Made by a program: the position numbers and the translations under genes
The notes under the pieces: model-generated
Told to the model about the DNA's origin: nothing
Databases searched by the model: none
Seen by the model: the letters and a program-made list of their open reading frames with translations, nothing else
Part shown: positions 44,043-55,021 of the stretch, in pieces
How positions within the stretch are numbered: position 1 is the stretch's first letter
Layout: the number at the start of each line of letters is the position of its first letter
Assembly (NCBI GenBank): GCA_963422465.1
Contig: OY730169.1
Location: 2,666,001-2,730,000, forward strand
DNA: 64,000 nt
Source: Lichina pygmaea
Lineage: Eukaryota; Ascomycota; Lichinomycetes; Lichinales; Lichinaceae
Direction: 5' to 3'

Positions 44043-46482
44043 ATGGCAGCTCAATCGAAGCTTCTGCTCTCTTCCGATATCTCGGACCGGTCCTTGCGAC
44101 GGTTGATGGCCGAGGTGTCGGCACTCTACCTGCGCCATCGGACGAAGATACTACGGACGCTCTACATTGGCATATTCGCCGCCTTGATCAACCGAACACG
44201 AATCGCCATCAAGGAGCAGAGGAGCTCGTCGGTCCGACAGACAGAGGAGCGGAGGCGGCCGGGCACGAGTGGTGCAGATGGTGACGCTCCTGGGCGGAGG
44301 AAGCGCGTCGAGCTCAATCGAGATTTCTTTAGAGGCCTGTTCCGTCTCTTGCGTATAGTCATTCCCGGGTGGAGGAGCAGAGAGTTCAGACTGCTCCTCA
44401 GTCACAGTGTCTTCCTCGTCTTCAGGACCCTACTCAGCGTCTACGTCGCCGACCTCGATGGCCGTCTTGTCAGCAGCCTGGTGCGCGGCAAGGGAAAGGA
44501 CTTCTTGTTAGGCCTTGTGTGGTGGATGATCGTCGCTATTCCGGCTACGTTTACAAACTCGATGGTATGTGCCTGACGTACCTGAACATGTGTCAAGATA
44601 CTACGAGTCAGACTTGTGCCCCCGACTGCGGCTGATTTGGATCGCCTGGCCTAGCTATCCTATCATCAATGCCGTCTTGCTCTGCAATATCGAACCCGTC
44701 TTACCAATCATATCCATCACCAATACCTCTCCAACATGACCTTCTACGCTCTCTCCGCGCTGGACGACCGGATCAGCAACGCGGATCAGCTGATAACCGT
44801 CGACGTCGCCAAGTTCTCCAACAGCCTCGCAGAGCTTTACTCCAACCTCGCCAAGCCGATACTCGACATGGTCATATACAACTACTCCTTATCGCGGAGC
44901 GTTGGTGGCGAGGGGCTGTTCTTGATGGGCGTTCTGGTACAGTTGTCGGCGAGCATGATGCGGACCCTGACGCCTCCGTTCGGAAGATACGTCGCGGATG
45001 AGGCCCGGCTGGAGGGAGAGTTCAGATTCCAGCATTCCCGTCTCATCGACTACAGCGAAGAAATAGCCCTCTACTCGGGGCACGAGGCAGAAAAGGATAC
45101 GTTAGACAAGGGCTACTTCACCCTGATCAAGCATGTCAATTATATCCTGCGGCGGCGCTTCTACCACGGCGTCATGGAGGATTTCGTGATCAAGTATTTT
45201 TGGGGAGCGCTAGGTCTCATCTTATGCAGTGTTCCGGTCTTCTTCCGGCTCCCTGGCTTGAGCCGGGACAGCCTCGGCGATCGTACGGAGAGTGAGCGGA
45301 ATCCATCGTGCCCTTCTCCAGCGGTCGCCTTGATGGCGCTGACAGGTGCATGCGCGATATAGGTTTCGTGACCAACAGACGCCTCTTGTTGTCTTCCTCT
45401 GATGCGTTTGGACGCATAGCCTTTTCGTACAGAGAGATCACCGAGCTCGCCGGGTACACGTCCCGCGTCTCTACGCTTCTGGACGCAATGGACGACATTC
45501 ACCGAGGCTACTACAAGAAGAGACTGGTGTCGCCCGGCAACGCCGGCGAGAACCTCGCCATCCTCAAGGGACGGGGCGAGATCGTGGAGGGGGACGACAT
45601 CGACTTCCAGGACGTGCCGATCGTCTCGCCGAACGGGGACATCCTGGTACGACGCCTGAGCTTCTTCGTCCGGCCGGGTCGGCATCTCCTGATAGTGGGC
45701 CCGAACGGGTGCGGCAAGTCGTCCTTGTTCCGCATCCTCGGAGGCCTATGGCCCGTGTACGGCGGCCGGGTCCGCAAGCCGCCTTCGTCCGACATCTTCT
45801 ACATCCCGCAGCGGCCATACCTGTCTCGCGGCAGTCTACGGCAGCAGATCATCTATCCGGACGACGTCGGCGACATGCACGTCAAAGGCGCGACGGACGA
45901 AGATCTCCTGACCATCCTGGCGACGATGGAGATCGAGGGCATCGTCGAGCGCGAGGGCGGCTGGGACGCCGAGAAGGAATGGCGCGACGCGCTGTCGGGC
46001 GGTCTCCAGCAACGCGTCGCCATGGCTCGGCTCTTCTACCACGCCCCCCGCTACGCCATCCTCGACGAGTGCACCAGCTCCGTCACGCTCGAGACGGAGC
46101 GGCTCATGTACGAGACGGCCAAGGGCCTGGGCATCACGCTCATGACGGTCAGCCATCGTCGCAGTCTGTGGAAGTACCACGAGAACGTGCTACAATTCGA
46201 CGGCCAGGGCCATTACGTCTTTACGAAGCTCGACGCCGAGAAACGACAGAAGCTGGAAGAGTAGGTTTCTTGCCTTTCTGAGAATGCTTTGGCCTCCACC
46301 TCCTCCCCTTTCCCTTCCCTTCCATCACTCTCTATGCCCTCTTCTCAGGCGACATGGAGTGGACGGATGCTTACCGTCTCTGGCCGTCCAGCGAGAAAGA
46401 AGAACTCGAGCTGCAATTACGAGCGGTCCCTGAAATCGAGCGACGCATCGCCGAGTTGGAAGCGCTGCAGGCCAGTCCCTGA
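44043..46482 (+). CDS. peroxisomal ABC half-transporter, ABCD family (Pxa1/Pxa2)
   Basis: Four exons, 44043-44564, 44655-45291, 45363-46260 and 46392-46482, phase-consistent, give 715 aa. ABCD proteins form heterodimers in the peroxisome membrane and import very-long- or long-chain acyl-CoA for beta-oxidation. The transmembrane half carries family blocks ([39 protein letters not shown]). The nucleotide-binding half has Walker [10 protein letters not shown], the signature [15 protein letters not shown], Walker [12 protein letters not shown] and the switch His in TVSHR. The last short exon adds [20 protein letters not shown], the expected C-terminal coiled coil; without it the protein would stop at KLEE. 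Which of Pxa1 or Pxa2 this corresponds to cannot be settled by eye. Confidence 0.93.
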
Positions 46483-47546
46483 CATTCCACGGTCCTAACA
46501 TGTCTGGCCTTTGCCTGTCCCTGACCTCCCATCACATACCTTGCCCTCTCTCGCGATCCGAGTCTCGGCAGACTGCCGCTGAAAGCAACCGATCCTGCCA
46601 ATCTAAACTTTCCTGAACATCCTTGCCATACAGATCTTGCTCCGGGTTACAATCCATCTGACGTTCCTCCTCTTCGATCTCTGCACATCTGTGGGGCCTG
46701 TACTCGCAATGACATGTCATGGAGTGTTCGTCGTAGGAGATGTCTGCACGTCAACAGCCCTCGGATGGCTCTGCCAAGGGATCCGGCTCCCTGCTGATTC
46801 ATGGCGCTTGGCGTTACGGGTACTGTACGTGCCAGGCATTGCAGTCCTCAGGCATACCGACGAATTGGGAACATCTCATCATCCATGGCAGATATCCTCG
46901 CAACCTATCGTTTGGACAGGGAGAAGCTGCCTCACTTCGCCAGCAGCGTTGTTCCCGTCTAGAAATCTTCTCGTAATCGCGGCTGTCTGCTCGGCCTTAC
47001 CGCGAGGTGTACAGTACCTTCGACATTGCGACCGCCCCTTTGGCTCACTGGCCCCACTGGTACTGGGTATGGACCTTGTAAGTTACATAAGTGCCCTCTC
47101 AAGTCTCTTTCCCCCCTCGCTCTCCGCTCATCCAGCAATTGCAAAGGCGCTCTGTGCGGAGGCATACAGTAGTCCAGATCCCGCCATTACCCGCGCTTAG
47201 CGCCCAGGCGGCTGAATTATTCTCGTACGTACGTACGTTCCGTACGGAGTACCCGTACGCATACATGCGAAGTGTGCATACTGTAGCTGTGATGACGTTA
47301 TGACGTTGCAGGCGTGTTGCCCGTCATGCATGTTTCTGATTTCAGTGCTTGCTTGCTAATAATGATTGGACAGGAATGATCGTCTCTATCCGGTAGATAT
47401 TTCTGTTTCACTCCTTTCCTTCCGTCCTTTCACCCTTCACTCTTTTCAGCTAGCAGGGTCGCATCTGAGGACCTGGGGCCGGGGGAAGAATAAAAACCAC
47501 ACCGCAGGAAGATCCAACACAGAAGTCACTACCAATCAAGTTACCC
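46483..47546. other. 1-kb intergenic region
   Basis: No gene recognised, though a 187-codon frame (46637-47200) has hydrophobic stretches without family resemblance. GTACGTAC palindromes lie at 47224-47262. Confidence 0.5.
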
Positions 47547-48570
47547 ATGGATATCGTACAAGACTGGTTTCCGCCTTCGCGCGAGAATTGGGAATGGCTG
47601 ACCTGGGCGTGGCAGTTCTTTCCACTGGTGTGTGGCTCTTGGCTTCGCTATGCTTCCAGATTGAAGCAACTGACGCTTTGAGGCTTCTGACGCCCAACCC
47701 AGGTGACCGTCATCCAATGGCTGACGGATTTCTATCCGCAAGGTTGGACGCCTCGCTCTGCTCTTCGACCGATCTTCCGGCCTGGCGCTGGTGCTGAGAG
47801 TACCATCGGAGTGACTAGGGAAGACCTCCGTCGAGTCTCGGTTCAACATCCCTGGAAAAATAGGATGGGTGACCATGGAGATACCAGGCCCGCTCACGCT
47901 GACGTATACGATGTGGACATTGCCTCCTCGGCTAGGGATTGCCCAGTCGCTGCCGTGGAGCAATTGGATCTTGGCAGGCATGTTTCTGGTGCATTACTCC
48001 TACCGTGCCGTCCTGGCGCCGCTGGTTCTGAACCCGTCCATGTCGCCGATTCACCCGCTTCTCTGGGTTAGCGGGCTTAGTTTCCAGATCATCAACTGTC
48101 TCAGCATCGGAGGTTGGTTGGCCGGGTACGGGCCTACCGGCGAGGAGTACTGGGCCGGTCGATCAGCGTGGTTCAAGTTAGGTGCTGTCATATGGGCTGC
48201 GGGCCTGCTGGGTAACATCTATCACGACGACCAACTACGCGAGATCCGGCGTGCAGCCATGCGAGAGCAGCGCCAGCGGGAGAAGGAACAAGGTGAGACC
48301 GGAAAGCCCAGAGGGGTCGACAAAGTGTACAAGATGCCCCAAAACGGTCTCTTCCGCCTCATCTTCTTCCCGCACTACGTCTGCGAGTGGATCGAGTGGA
48401 CTGGCTACTGGATGATGGGCGGCCGCCACTTCGCGCCGGCGAGAAACTTTCTCTTCAACGAGGTGGCCACGATGACGCCGCGAGCCGTGTCCGGCAAGAG
48501 GTGGTACGTCAACCGCTTTGGGCGCAAGGCGGTCGGCCGACGTACCGCCGTCGTGCCAGGCCTTATCTAG
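47547..48570 (+). CDS. steroid 5-alpha-reductase-like membrane protein
   Basis: Three exons, 47547-47627, 47703-47742 and 47819-48570, phase-consistent, give 290 aa. The small middle exon encodes VTVIQWLTDFYPQG. The protein has about six hydrophobic segments and the 3-oxo-5-alpha-steroid 4-dehydrogenase C-terminal pattern: SRFNIPGKIGWVTMEIPG near the N-terminal side, FLVHYSYRAVLAPLVL, LGNIYHDDQL, then PQNGLFRLIFFPHYVCEWIE, where the family has its NADPH-site residues. Members reduce steroid or related lipid double bonds in the ER, or in the Tsc13 branch enoyl-CoA. The actual substrate here is unknown. The last residues are basic (GKRWYVNRFGRKAVGRR). Confidence 0.9.
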
Positions 48571-49991
48571 ACTGCAGTCACAAAGCTCTTGATCAACGGG
48601 AACGAAGCGAACTCGAGCAGCCAACAAGCCATGGACTCGCTTCTTGCCCCGCCAAATACCAAAGACCAAACTCCACATGTCCCACTGCCGACCTGTACTT
48701 GCACGCTTCTCACCAAGACCGGATGTCGACGAGACCAAAAGGGGGTAACGGTCCCTCTGGTCTGACGAAAATCCCTACGTGTTTTGCCGTGATGGCGCTG
48801 AGGCGGTATGTCCCCGAATCACATGCCATGCCCAATTGTGTCCCTCCCCATATCACAACTTGTATTCTCGCACCTCAATTCCTGTCAGCGTGGGAGAACA
48901 GGGCGGACTCTCCGTGGCCCATTTGCGTGGATCTGCGTACTTCTCTTAACGTCCCCAGTAAAGAGAGAGCCATATCTCCCCCCGGGCCACCCCCCTTCCG
49001 ACCACCCCGCTTCCCTCAGCAGCCACACTAACAGGTGGGAGAAGGAGGGAGGGGGGAGGGGGGGTGGGATGACCCGCCGGAAAGCCTGAGTCGATGTGGG
49101 CTATCAATTGGTAGAGGGATCCAGCCAAGCAACTCATCAGGAACTACATACGAATAGATACCCAGGTTGCTTGCACCAGGGTCTTCTACGAGCGTGAGTT
49201 TAGCAGAGCGCACGCCTGTAATCTTTGTCGCTCTCTCTTTTTCTTTTGGGGGAGGGGAACGCCCTCCAAATACAGCTCCGAATCGCTGGAAAGTGAAAGG
49301 TAGGGAAGGACGACGTTTTTCCGAAGATTCATGTACGTGCGCGACGGTGTCGAAGTCCTCTGACGAACGTCCTGTGGGAATCACCTTGTTATTTCGTTGG
49401 CAGTGCTCGGAGCAGCTGTGGTCTGGCTACAAAGGTGACTGTAGACAATTAGAGACTTGTGGGGAAGTAAGTACGGTACCGACTTGGGGCGACTGGAACA
49501 GCCCCACGACGGAAGAGAGGAGCGAAGGCCTTGCCGGCGAGAGCGCGGCGAGTCACGGTCGGAGTCTTTTCAATTCGGCTTCGTGGACCTTGACGGCATC
49601 CTTGGGCCAGGGATCGTTCTTCTGCGAGTAGAGTAGCTCCTTTTCCATACTATATCAGACGATATTGAAGAGTAGCCTGTGACCTGAGACTGTTGTGTGT
49701 TTCAAGCCCCCAGAAGTGTTTCTGGGGCTTTGCTCACTCTTTCGTAAAGACTGTGCAGCTTGGTTCGTAAATCCCGTCCAGGACTTGCCCGGTCGGGCTG
49801 ATTTCGGCGGGAGTCAGTCCTGCGGCGCATCGGGCTGGACTTGATCAACGAAGCACTACACCATTACCAAGTCAACATCGTAAGCTGCACACAGCAGATA
49901 GAACAGAGTTCTAACCGGTGATCCAGGTACTTGGTGCTTCGGGAACGAGCTTATCCCTGCCGCTAGCTCCGGCGAGGCTTTGGGCCGATTG
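48571..49991. other. 1.4-kb intergenic region with a possible tiny ORF
   Basis: No established gene seen. On the minus strand, 49648-49553 encodes 31 codons, MEKELLYSQKNDPWPKDAV and a charged end, with a coding-like composition; upstream at 49830-49738 is another short frame (RTKLHSLYER) followed by a GTGAGC donor, but the two do not join in phase. They may be exons of a small unrecognised gene. Confidence 0.35.
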
Positions 49992-50813
49992 TCAATCATG
50001 CGTGGCGTCGATGGGCTGGAGCGCATACGATCTGACTGGGAAAAGACCGAGACCCTTGGGGAAGCCTAGCTGAAGTTCCGTCTGCAGAATGCTTAATCTG
50101 GCCTCATGGAACAACGCCCGGAATTTGTCGTCCGTCCTACGGGAAGCAGCGATTAGCGAAACAGCTGACACCGTTGGAGTCCTAGGAAGGATGTCTACAA
50201 ACCGAGTGACGCTGTTGTCAAGCGGATCGAACAGGTCCTTGCCCTCGGTGTCGGTGCTGAGGTTCTCCTTGACCACAATCCACCCGCCCGGTTGGAGGCC
50301 TTGACGGCATCTCGACAGGTACGCGACCAGTTCGGCATCTTTCAAGTGGCCCAGACACCATTGGTTCCAGATGAGCGTGTACTTCGCGGCCTCGGGGCTC
50401 CAAGTCTCCAAGGGCTCTGTCCAGACGTCTCCAATCTTCCCGTTCTGTCGCAAAGTCTCCATCCGCTCGCCCTCGAGGACCTCCTTCACAAATCGCGCTA
50501 CGGGCTCGACGGCATCGACGACGTCGCAGAGCTTCGACAGGAGGCCTTCCGTAACGCGACCAATCCCTGCACCGCAGTCCACCGCCCGGGGCAGGGCCAA
50601 GCCACTCTGCGGGAAGACGGGAGAGCGCCGGCGGAGTTTCGCGACGAAGTTGGCCGAGCCTCGAAGGTCGATATGCGAGATGGACCCAAAGCCACCCAGC
50701 ATGCCATCGACATCGGCCGGGATGGCGGACCAGTATTCGAGAGCCGCAGCGTTGTCGATCTGAGAATCTGGGGCCGTATCGTCTTCAGACACATTTGCCG
50801 TAGGGGCTGCCAT
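49992..50813 (-). CDS. tae1: protein N-terminal methyltransferase (NTM1/Tae1 type)
   Basis: Two exons, 50203-50813 and 49992-50136, give 251 aa. The family methylates the alpha-amino group of ribosomal and other proteins that start with X-Pro-Lys after Met removal. Visible are the N-terminal AALEYWSAIPADVDGMLGGF block, the SAM motif VDCGAGIGRVTEGLL, then WNQWCLGHLKDAELVAYLSR and KENLSTDTEG. The 66-bp intron (50137-50202) is a multiple of three and free of stops, so an unspliced read also looks open, but it would insert 22 residues (starting FVDILP) into a conserved stretch, VTR/TDDKFRALF. Start at 50813 (MAAPTANVS) was preferred over an ATG five codons upstream. It lies head to head with the aldehyde dehydrogenase. 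Confidence 0.9.
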   Translation of the reverse strand: MAAPTANVSEDDTAPDSQIDNAAALEYWSAIPADVDGMLGGFGSISHIDLRGSANFVAKLRRRSPVFPQSGLALPRAVDCGAGIGRVTEGLLSKLCDVVDAVEPVARFVKEVLEGERMETLRQNGKIGDVWTEPLETWSPEAAKYTLIWNQWCLGHLKDAELVAYLSRCRQGLQPGGWIVVKENLSTDTEGKDLFDPLDNSVTRFVDILPRTPTVSAVSLIAASRRTDDKFRALFHEARLSILQTELQLGFPKGLGLFPVRSYALQPIDATHD

Positions 50814-51269
50814 GTCTGCTGTTCTCAAGCCTCCGTACCGTCAATCGACTGCATTTATTCTGTCTGCTGTTGGTGATTTGGAATCGTTTGCGTCGATGAC
50901 TGGTACGAGATGCTGGCAAGCCAGTGGGACCATGTCAGTGGTGTTTGCACCGAGGTGGACATAGGAAGGCACCCGGGAGATCAACATCCCGGGAGCGTCG
51001 TTGCCTCTACCGGTATGGTCAGGAACGCTTGCCGACATCACCTTAGACAGCAGGACGCGGATACGCACGATACGGTACGAAGGGGTACCGTGCTGTACCT
51101 CGTAACTACCCCGCCTTCATGTGACACCGTCAAACGTCGACTCTGATGCGCGTACTGTACGTATGTACGTAGTCTCGGTCAAAGATTCTTTCGTGGCTCC
51201 AATCTGGGAACACTCCTGACGGCTCGTCCGTTTCTCCAAACCGAAGGTCGCGGAAGGGCCAAGCGCTCA
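50814..51269. promoter_or_regulatory. divergent promoter between tae1 and aldehyde dehydrogenase
   Basis: A 456-bp gap between divergent start codons, with GTACGTATGTACGT-type palindromes at about 51156-51171. No other site recognised. Confidence 0.4.
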
Positions 51270-52999
51270 ATGGCGGACTTACGCGCCGAGCTCACAGCTC
51301 CCAATGGGCGCCGCTACATTCAGCCCCTGGGACTCTTTATTGGCAATGAATTCGTAGCGGCCAAGTCGGGGGAGAAGATCAAATCGGTGAATCCTAGGTG
51401 TGCATTCCCGCGAGACTGCTCAACCCGCGGGCATCCTTTTTTCTAACTCGACCTGTCGTGTCCTCTAGCAATGAACAGGAGATTGCTGCCGTGCATGCTG
51501 CCGGCGCAGAAGACGTTGATGTAGCCGTCAAGGCTGCCCGCAATGCATTCAAGGATCCATCGTGGCGTGACCTGAGCCCGACGGAGCGTGGGGAGCTGCT
51601 CATGACACTTGCTGGGCTCATCGAACGAGAACGGGAGACGTTGGCAACAATTGAAACCTGGGACAATGGTACAGATACATACGGCCGTTATCCACCATGA
51701 CCGGAAAGGGAGACATCAGGTTGATCAACTCACGCAGGCAAGCCATATCGGGTCTCTCTCGACGACGACCTTGGCGAAGTCATCTCGACGTTGAAACACT
51801 ACGCCGGTTGGGCCGACAAGATACATGGCCAAACTTTCGACACGCAGCCAGCCAAGCTTGTGTATTCCCTACGTCAGCCTGTGGGCGTGTGTGGGCAGAT
51901 CATACCGTGAGGGATCGATTCGGGTGGACCGGAAGAATGGTCGTCTAAGGTGTGGCCGGTCAGATGGAATTATCCCCTTGCGATGGCGGCGTGGAAGCTG
52001 GGTCCCGCGCTGGCCTGCGGCAACACGGTGGTCCTCAAGGCCGCCGAGCAGACGCCGCTCTCGATATTATATCTAGCGCCGCTGATCAAAGAAGCCGGCT
52101 TCCCGGCCGGCGTGGTCAACATTCTCAACGGCGAGGGGCGGACGGCCGGGGCAGCGATTGCGTCCCATGCCGACGTCGACAAGATCGCCTTTACCGGATC
52201 GACAGCGACGGGACGCGAGATCATGAAGATGGCGGCGGTCAACCTCAAGGACATCACGCTCGAGACGGGTGGCAAGTCGCCGCTCCTCGTCTTCGACGAC
52301 GCCGACCTCGATCAGGCAATCAAATGGAGCCACTACGGCGTCATGAGCAACATGGGCCAGATCTGCACGGCGACGAGCCGCATCTTCGTGCACGAAGGCG
52401 TCCTCGACCGCTTCCTCGACCGCTTCGTGCAGCACATCAAGTCCATCTCGAAGCTCGGCGACCCCTTTGACGAGGCCACCTTCCAGGGACCGCAGGTGTC
52501 GAAGGTACAGTACGAGCGCGTGCGAGCCTACATCGAGTCGGGCGTATCGGAAGGCGCCGCCGTGGCCTTTGGCGGCCTCGACGGCGAAGCGGCAAGGGGA
52601 TCGGCCGCAGAGGGACAGACGAGCAGCAGAGGCTACTTCGTCCCGCCCACCGTCTTCACGGACGTGACGGACAGCATGAATATCTACCGCGAGGAGATCT
52701 TCGGCCCGGTGGCGGTGGTCTCGTCGTTCGGCGACGAGGACGACGTGGTCCGCCGCGCCAACGACACCATCTACGGGCTCGGCAGCGCCGTCTTCACGCG
52801 CGACCTCGCCCGCGCCCATCGCGTCGCCCGCAGGCTCGAGTCCGGCACCGTCTGGATCAACAGCAGCCAAGACGGGGACATCCGCGTGCCCTTTGGGGGC
52901 GTCAAACAGAGCGGCATCGGGCGGGAGCTCGGCGAGGCGGCGCTGGCGGCGTATACATCCGTCAAGGCGGTGCATGTCAACCTGGGCAATGTCCTTTGA
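51270..52999 (+). CDS. NAD(P)+-dependent aldehyde dehydrogenase
   Basis: Four exons, 51270-51397, 51469-51668, 51738-51906 and 51964-52999, all in phase, give 510 aa, a usual ALDH length. It oxidises aldehydes to acids. The general-base Glu lies in ITLETGGKSP (Glu266) and the nucleophilic Cys in MGQICTATSR (Cys300), the canonical 34-residue spacing. The cofactor-site motifs PWNYPLAMAAWKLGPALACG and FTGSTATGREI, and the EEIFGPV block, are intact. The C-terminus (AYTSVKAVHVNLGNVL) resembles cytosolic ALDH1-like enzymes and there is no evident targeting sequence. The particular substrate (acetaldehyde, indole-acetaldehyde or another) cannot be told. Confidence 0.95.
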
Positions 53000-53197
53000 G
53001 GAAGGGAAAAGTTCTTGCCCTGGTCCCGTCACCAAGTACGTAGCCCCCAAAACCACAAGGCAAGATACGATGACAATGACGATGATGGGGATAACGATGG
53101 CTTTCTTCTCCGTCTTCGCTGCTGGGTAAGGAGCGCCATACCGGGACAAAGCTGTAGATGACAGTCGTAGGCATAGGACCATCTTCGGGGCAAACGG

Positions 53198-53229
<32 letters not shown>

Positions 53230-55021
53230 TCGTCCACCCTCGTAATGCTGTGCTCGTAAGAATCCGTGACGTCGGTATAACGCATGCGCGTACCAACAGT
53301 CGTGGATGTCATACTTGCGATACGACACGTCGTAAGTACCCTGCAACCGCTCCTCTCTTTTACCCCCTGCGACTCTGCGGCTGGAGGTGGTCCCCTGTGG
53401 CGGCCTCTCTTCGCAATCATCTTTTTTAGGGCGAGGACGACGATATGTACTCTCGGTCACTTCTCGCCAGCAACCGGAGGGGGCGCTGCTTGTATGGTTG
53501 AGGAGTGGGGAGGGTGAGGGTGTGAGAGCCTCTCCGTCGTCTCTTCCTGGGAAACGTCCGGCAGCGGTCCCCACCGCGTCTGGCTCGGTCTAGGACAGAA
53601 ACGAGAAGCATGAAACCGCTGCATCTGGCTCTGGAAAATGGTCAGAGCCAAGCCCAAGTCGAAGAGGCGCATGGTCCTCTACAGCCGTGGACCACCACTG
53701 CAGTTGAATCGCTTCTCGTCGACCGTCACGATATCGGTCTGGCATTCTTAGACGCGGCATGGAACTCCAAGCAGTCGACGTGTCCCGCTCCCTCTTCTTC
53801 GTCGTGAACGACACCGGCTGACAGTTGGCCGAGACATCGTGGCCGCGCTCCGCGCTCCAAACGAAGGACCTGCGAGGACGTCATGCAGCGAGCATCGGGA
53901 GTGGGGAGGGGCGCGAGTCCCCGGCGCGCTCAGCAGTCTGATCAGTCGCCGCGCGGGGTGGGGATTCCTCCAATGCGCGGAGCTGACATCCAGTCAGGCA
54001 GCACTCGGCAACGGCTAGGCTGGCTGAAGATCCGGGGTCTGTACCGTATTCAAGAGACGCACCAGACGCGTTTCTAGAACACAGCCCGGAAGGCCTGGAT
54101 GGGGTCGCCGTGCGCATTTGGGCAACGACTTGCTGTCGCAGTCTCTTGGAAAGGGCTTTCTGGCCAAAATTTCTGCTGGTCGGGTCCGACCGGCAGGCAA
54201 TAGGCATGGATTGGTACCAGCCATTCCACCGATCATCTGAGCGTTTCCTGGCTTATGCCTCGTGATTCTCCTGGCCGTTCGACGGCCGCTGGGCGGGCGC
54301 CAAGGATGTGTAGTACCGTACGGTACGGTAGTGCATGAAAAGGAGGCCTGGACGGTCTTACAGAACGCTGGCTGTAAGACCTAGTCCATCGCACGAGACT
54401 GTTCCTCCGTAAGGTACGGTAAGGCCGTCCCTCTCAGGAAACGTGGTTTGATCAGTCCCATGGCGCCGAGCTAGAGAGAGTCTCCGTGGTACGGAGGTAC
54501 AGTCGCCGTCTGACCGAGTCTTCACGATTGCTTAAGAACACGTTGGGATCGCCGTTTGGCCGCCCCGTCCACCGCTCTGAGATGGAGGCAGTCCCGCGAT
54601 TTGTCAGTTATCGCAATTCGAGTGACTGCCGGCTTCGACCGTTGCGTTATCGTACCGTAATTTTGTTGTCTCTCGTAATCCGAGCGAGTTTCTCACAAGT
54701 GATACCGCAATTCCGAGATATGACGAACGCATGTTCAGCTTCCACAAAATGGCGGCGGCCTCGGAAGCCAGTCACTCAAGCACGCCAACAATTCAGCATC
54801 TACGCGTCTCCACACAACATACCAAAGGTCAGCTGCTTACGCTGCAGCCTCACTCCCCTTCTTCAATCTATGTGGTCGCTCGCTGATTCCTCTCGTGGAC
54901 GGAATACCAGGGCGGACTCGAGCTGGCCGCTGTTCTGGATTGTCGGTACCCTCCTGGCTTGGATCCTCCCGGGGTGGCACTACCGTTCTGCTAGGTCGCG
55001 ACGCCGGTTGGCCGAGATGCT
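53000..55021. other. 2-kb intergenic region
   Basis: No gene recognised. It contains a 26-C tract (53198-53223) and a GTACGGTACGGTA cluster at about 54314-54328. Short frames between 53400 and 54900 show no resemblance to known proteins. Confidence 0.55.

Noticed and set aside
43258-48570. A peroxisomal or sterol gene cluster formed by the ABCD transporter and 5-alpha-reductase-like gene
   Set aside because: Only two lipid-related genes lie here, separated by 1 kb and without shared signals; ordinary neighbourhood is the simpler reading.
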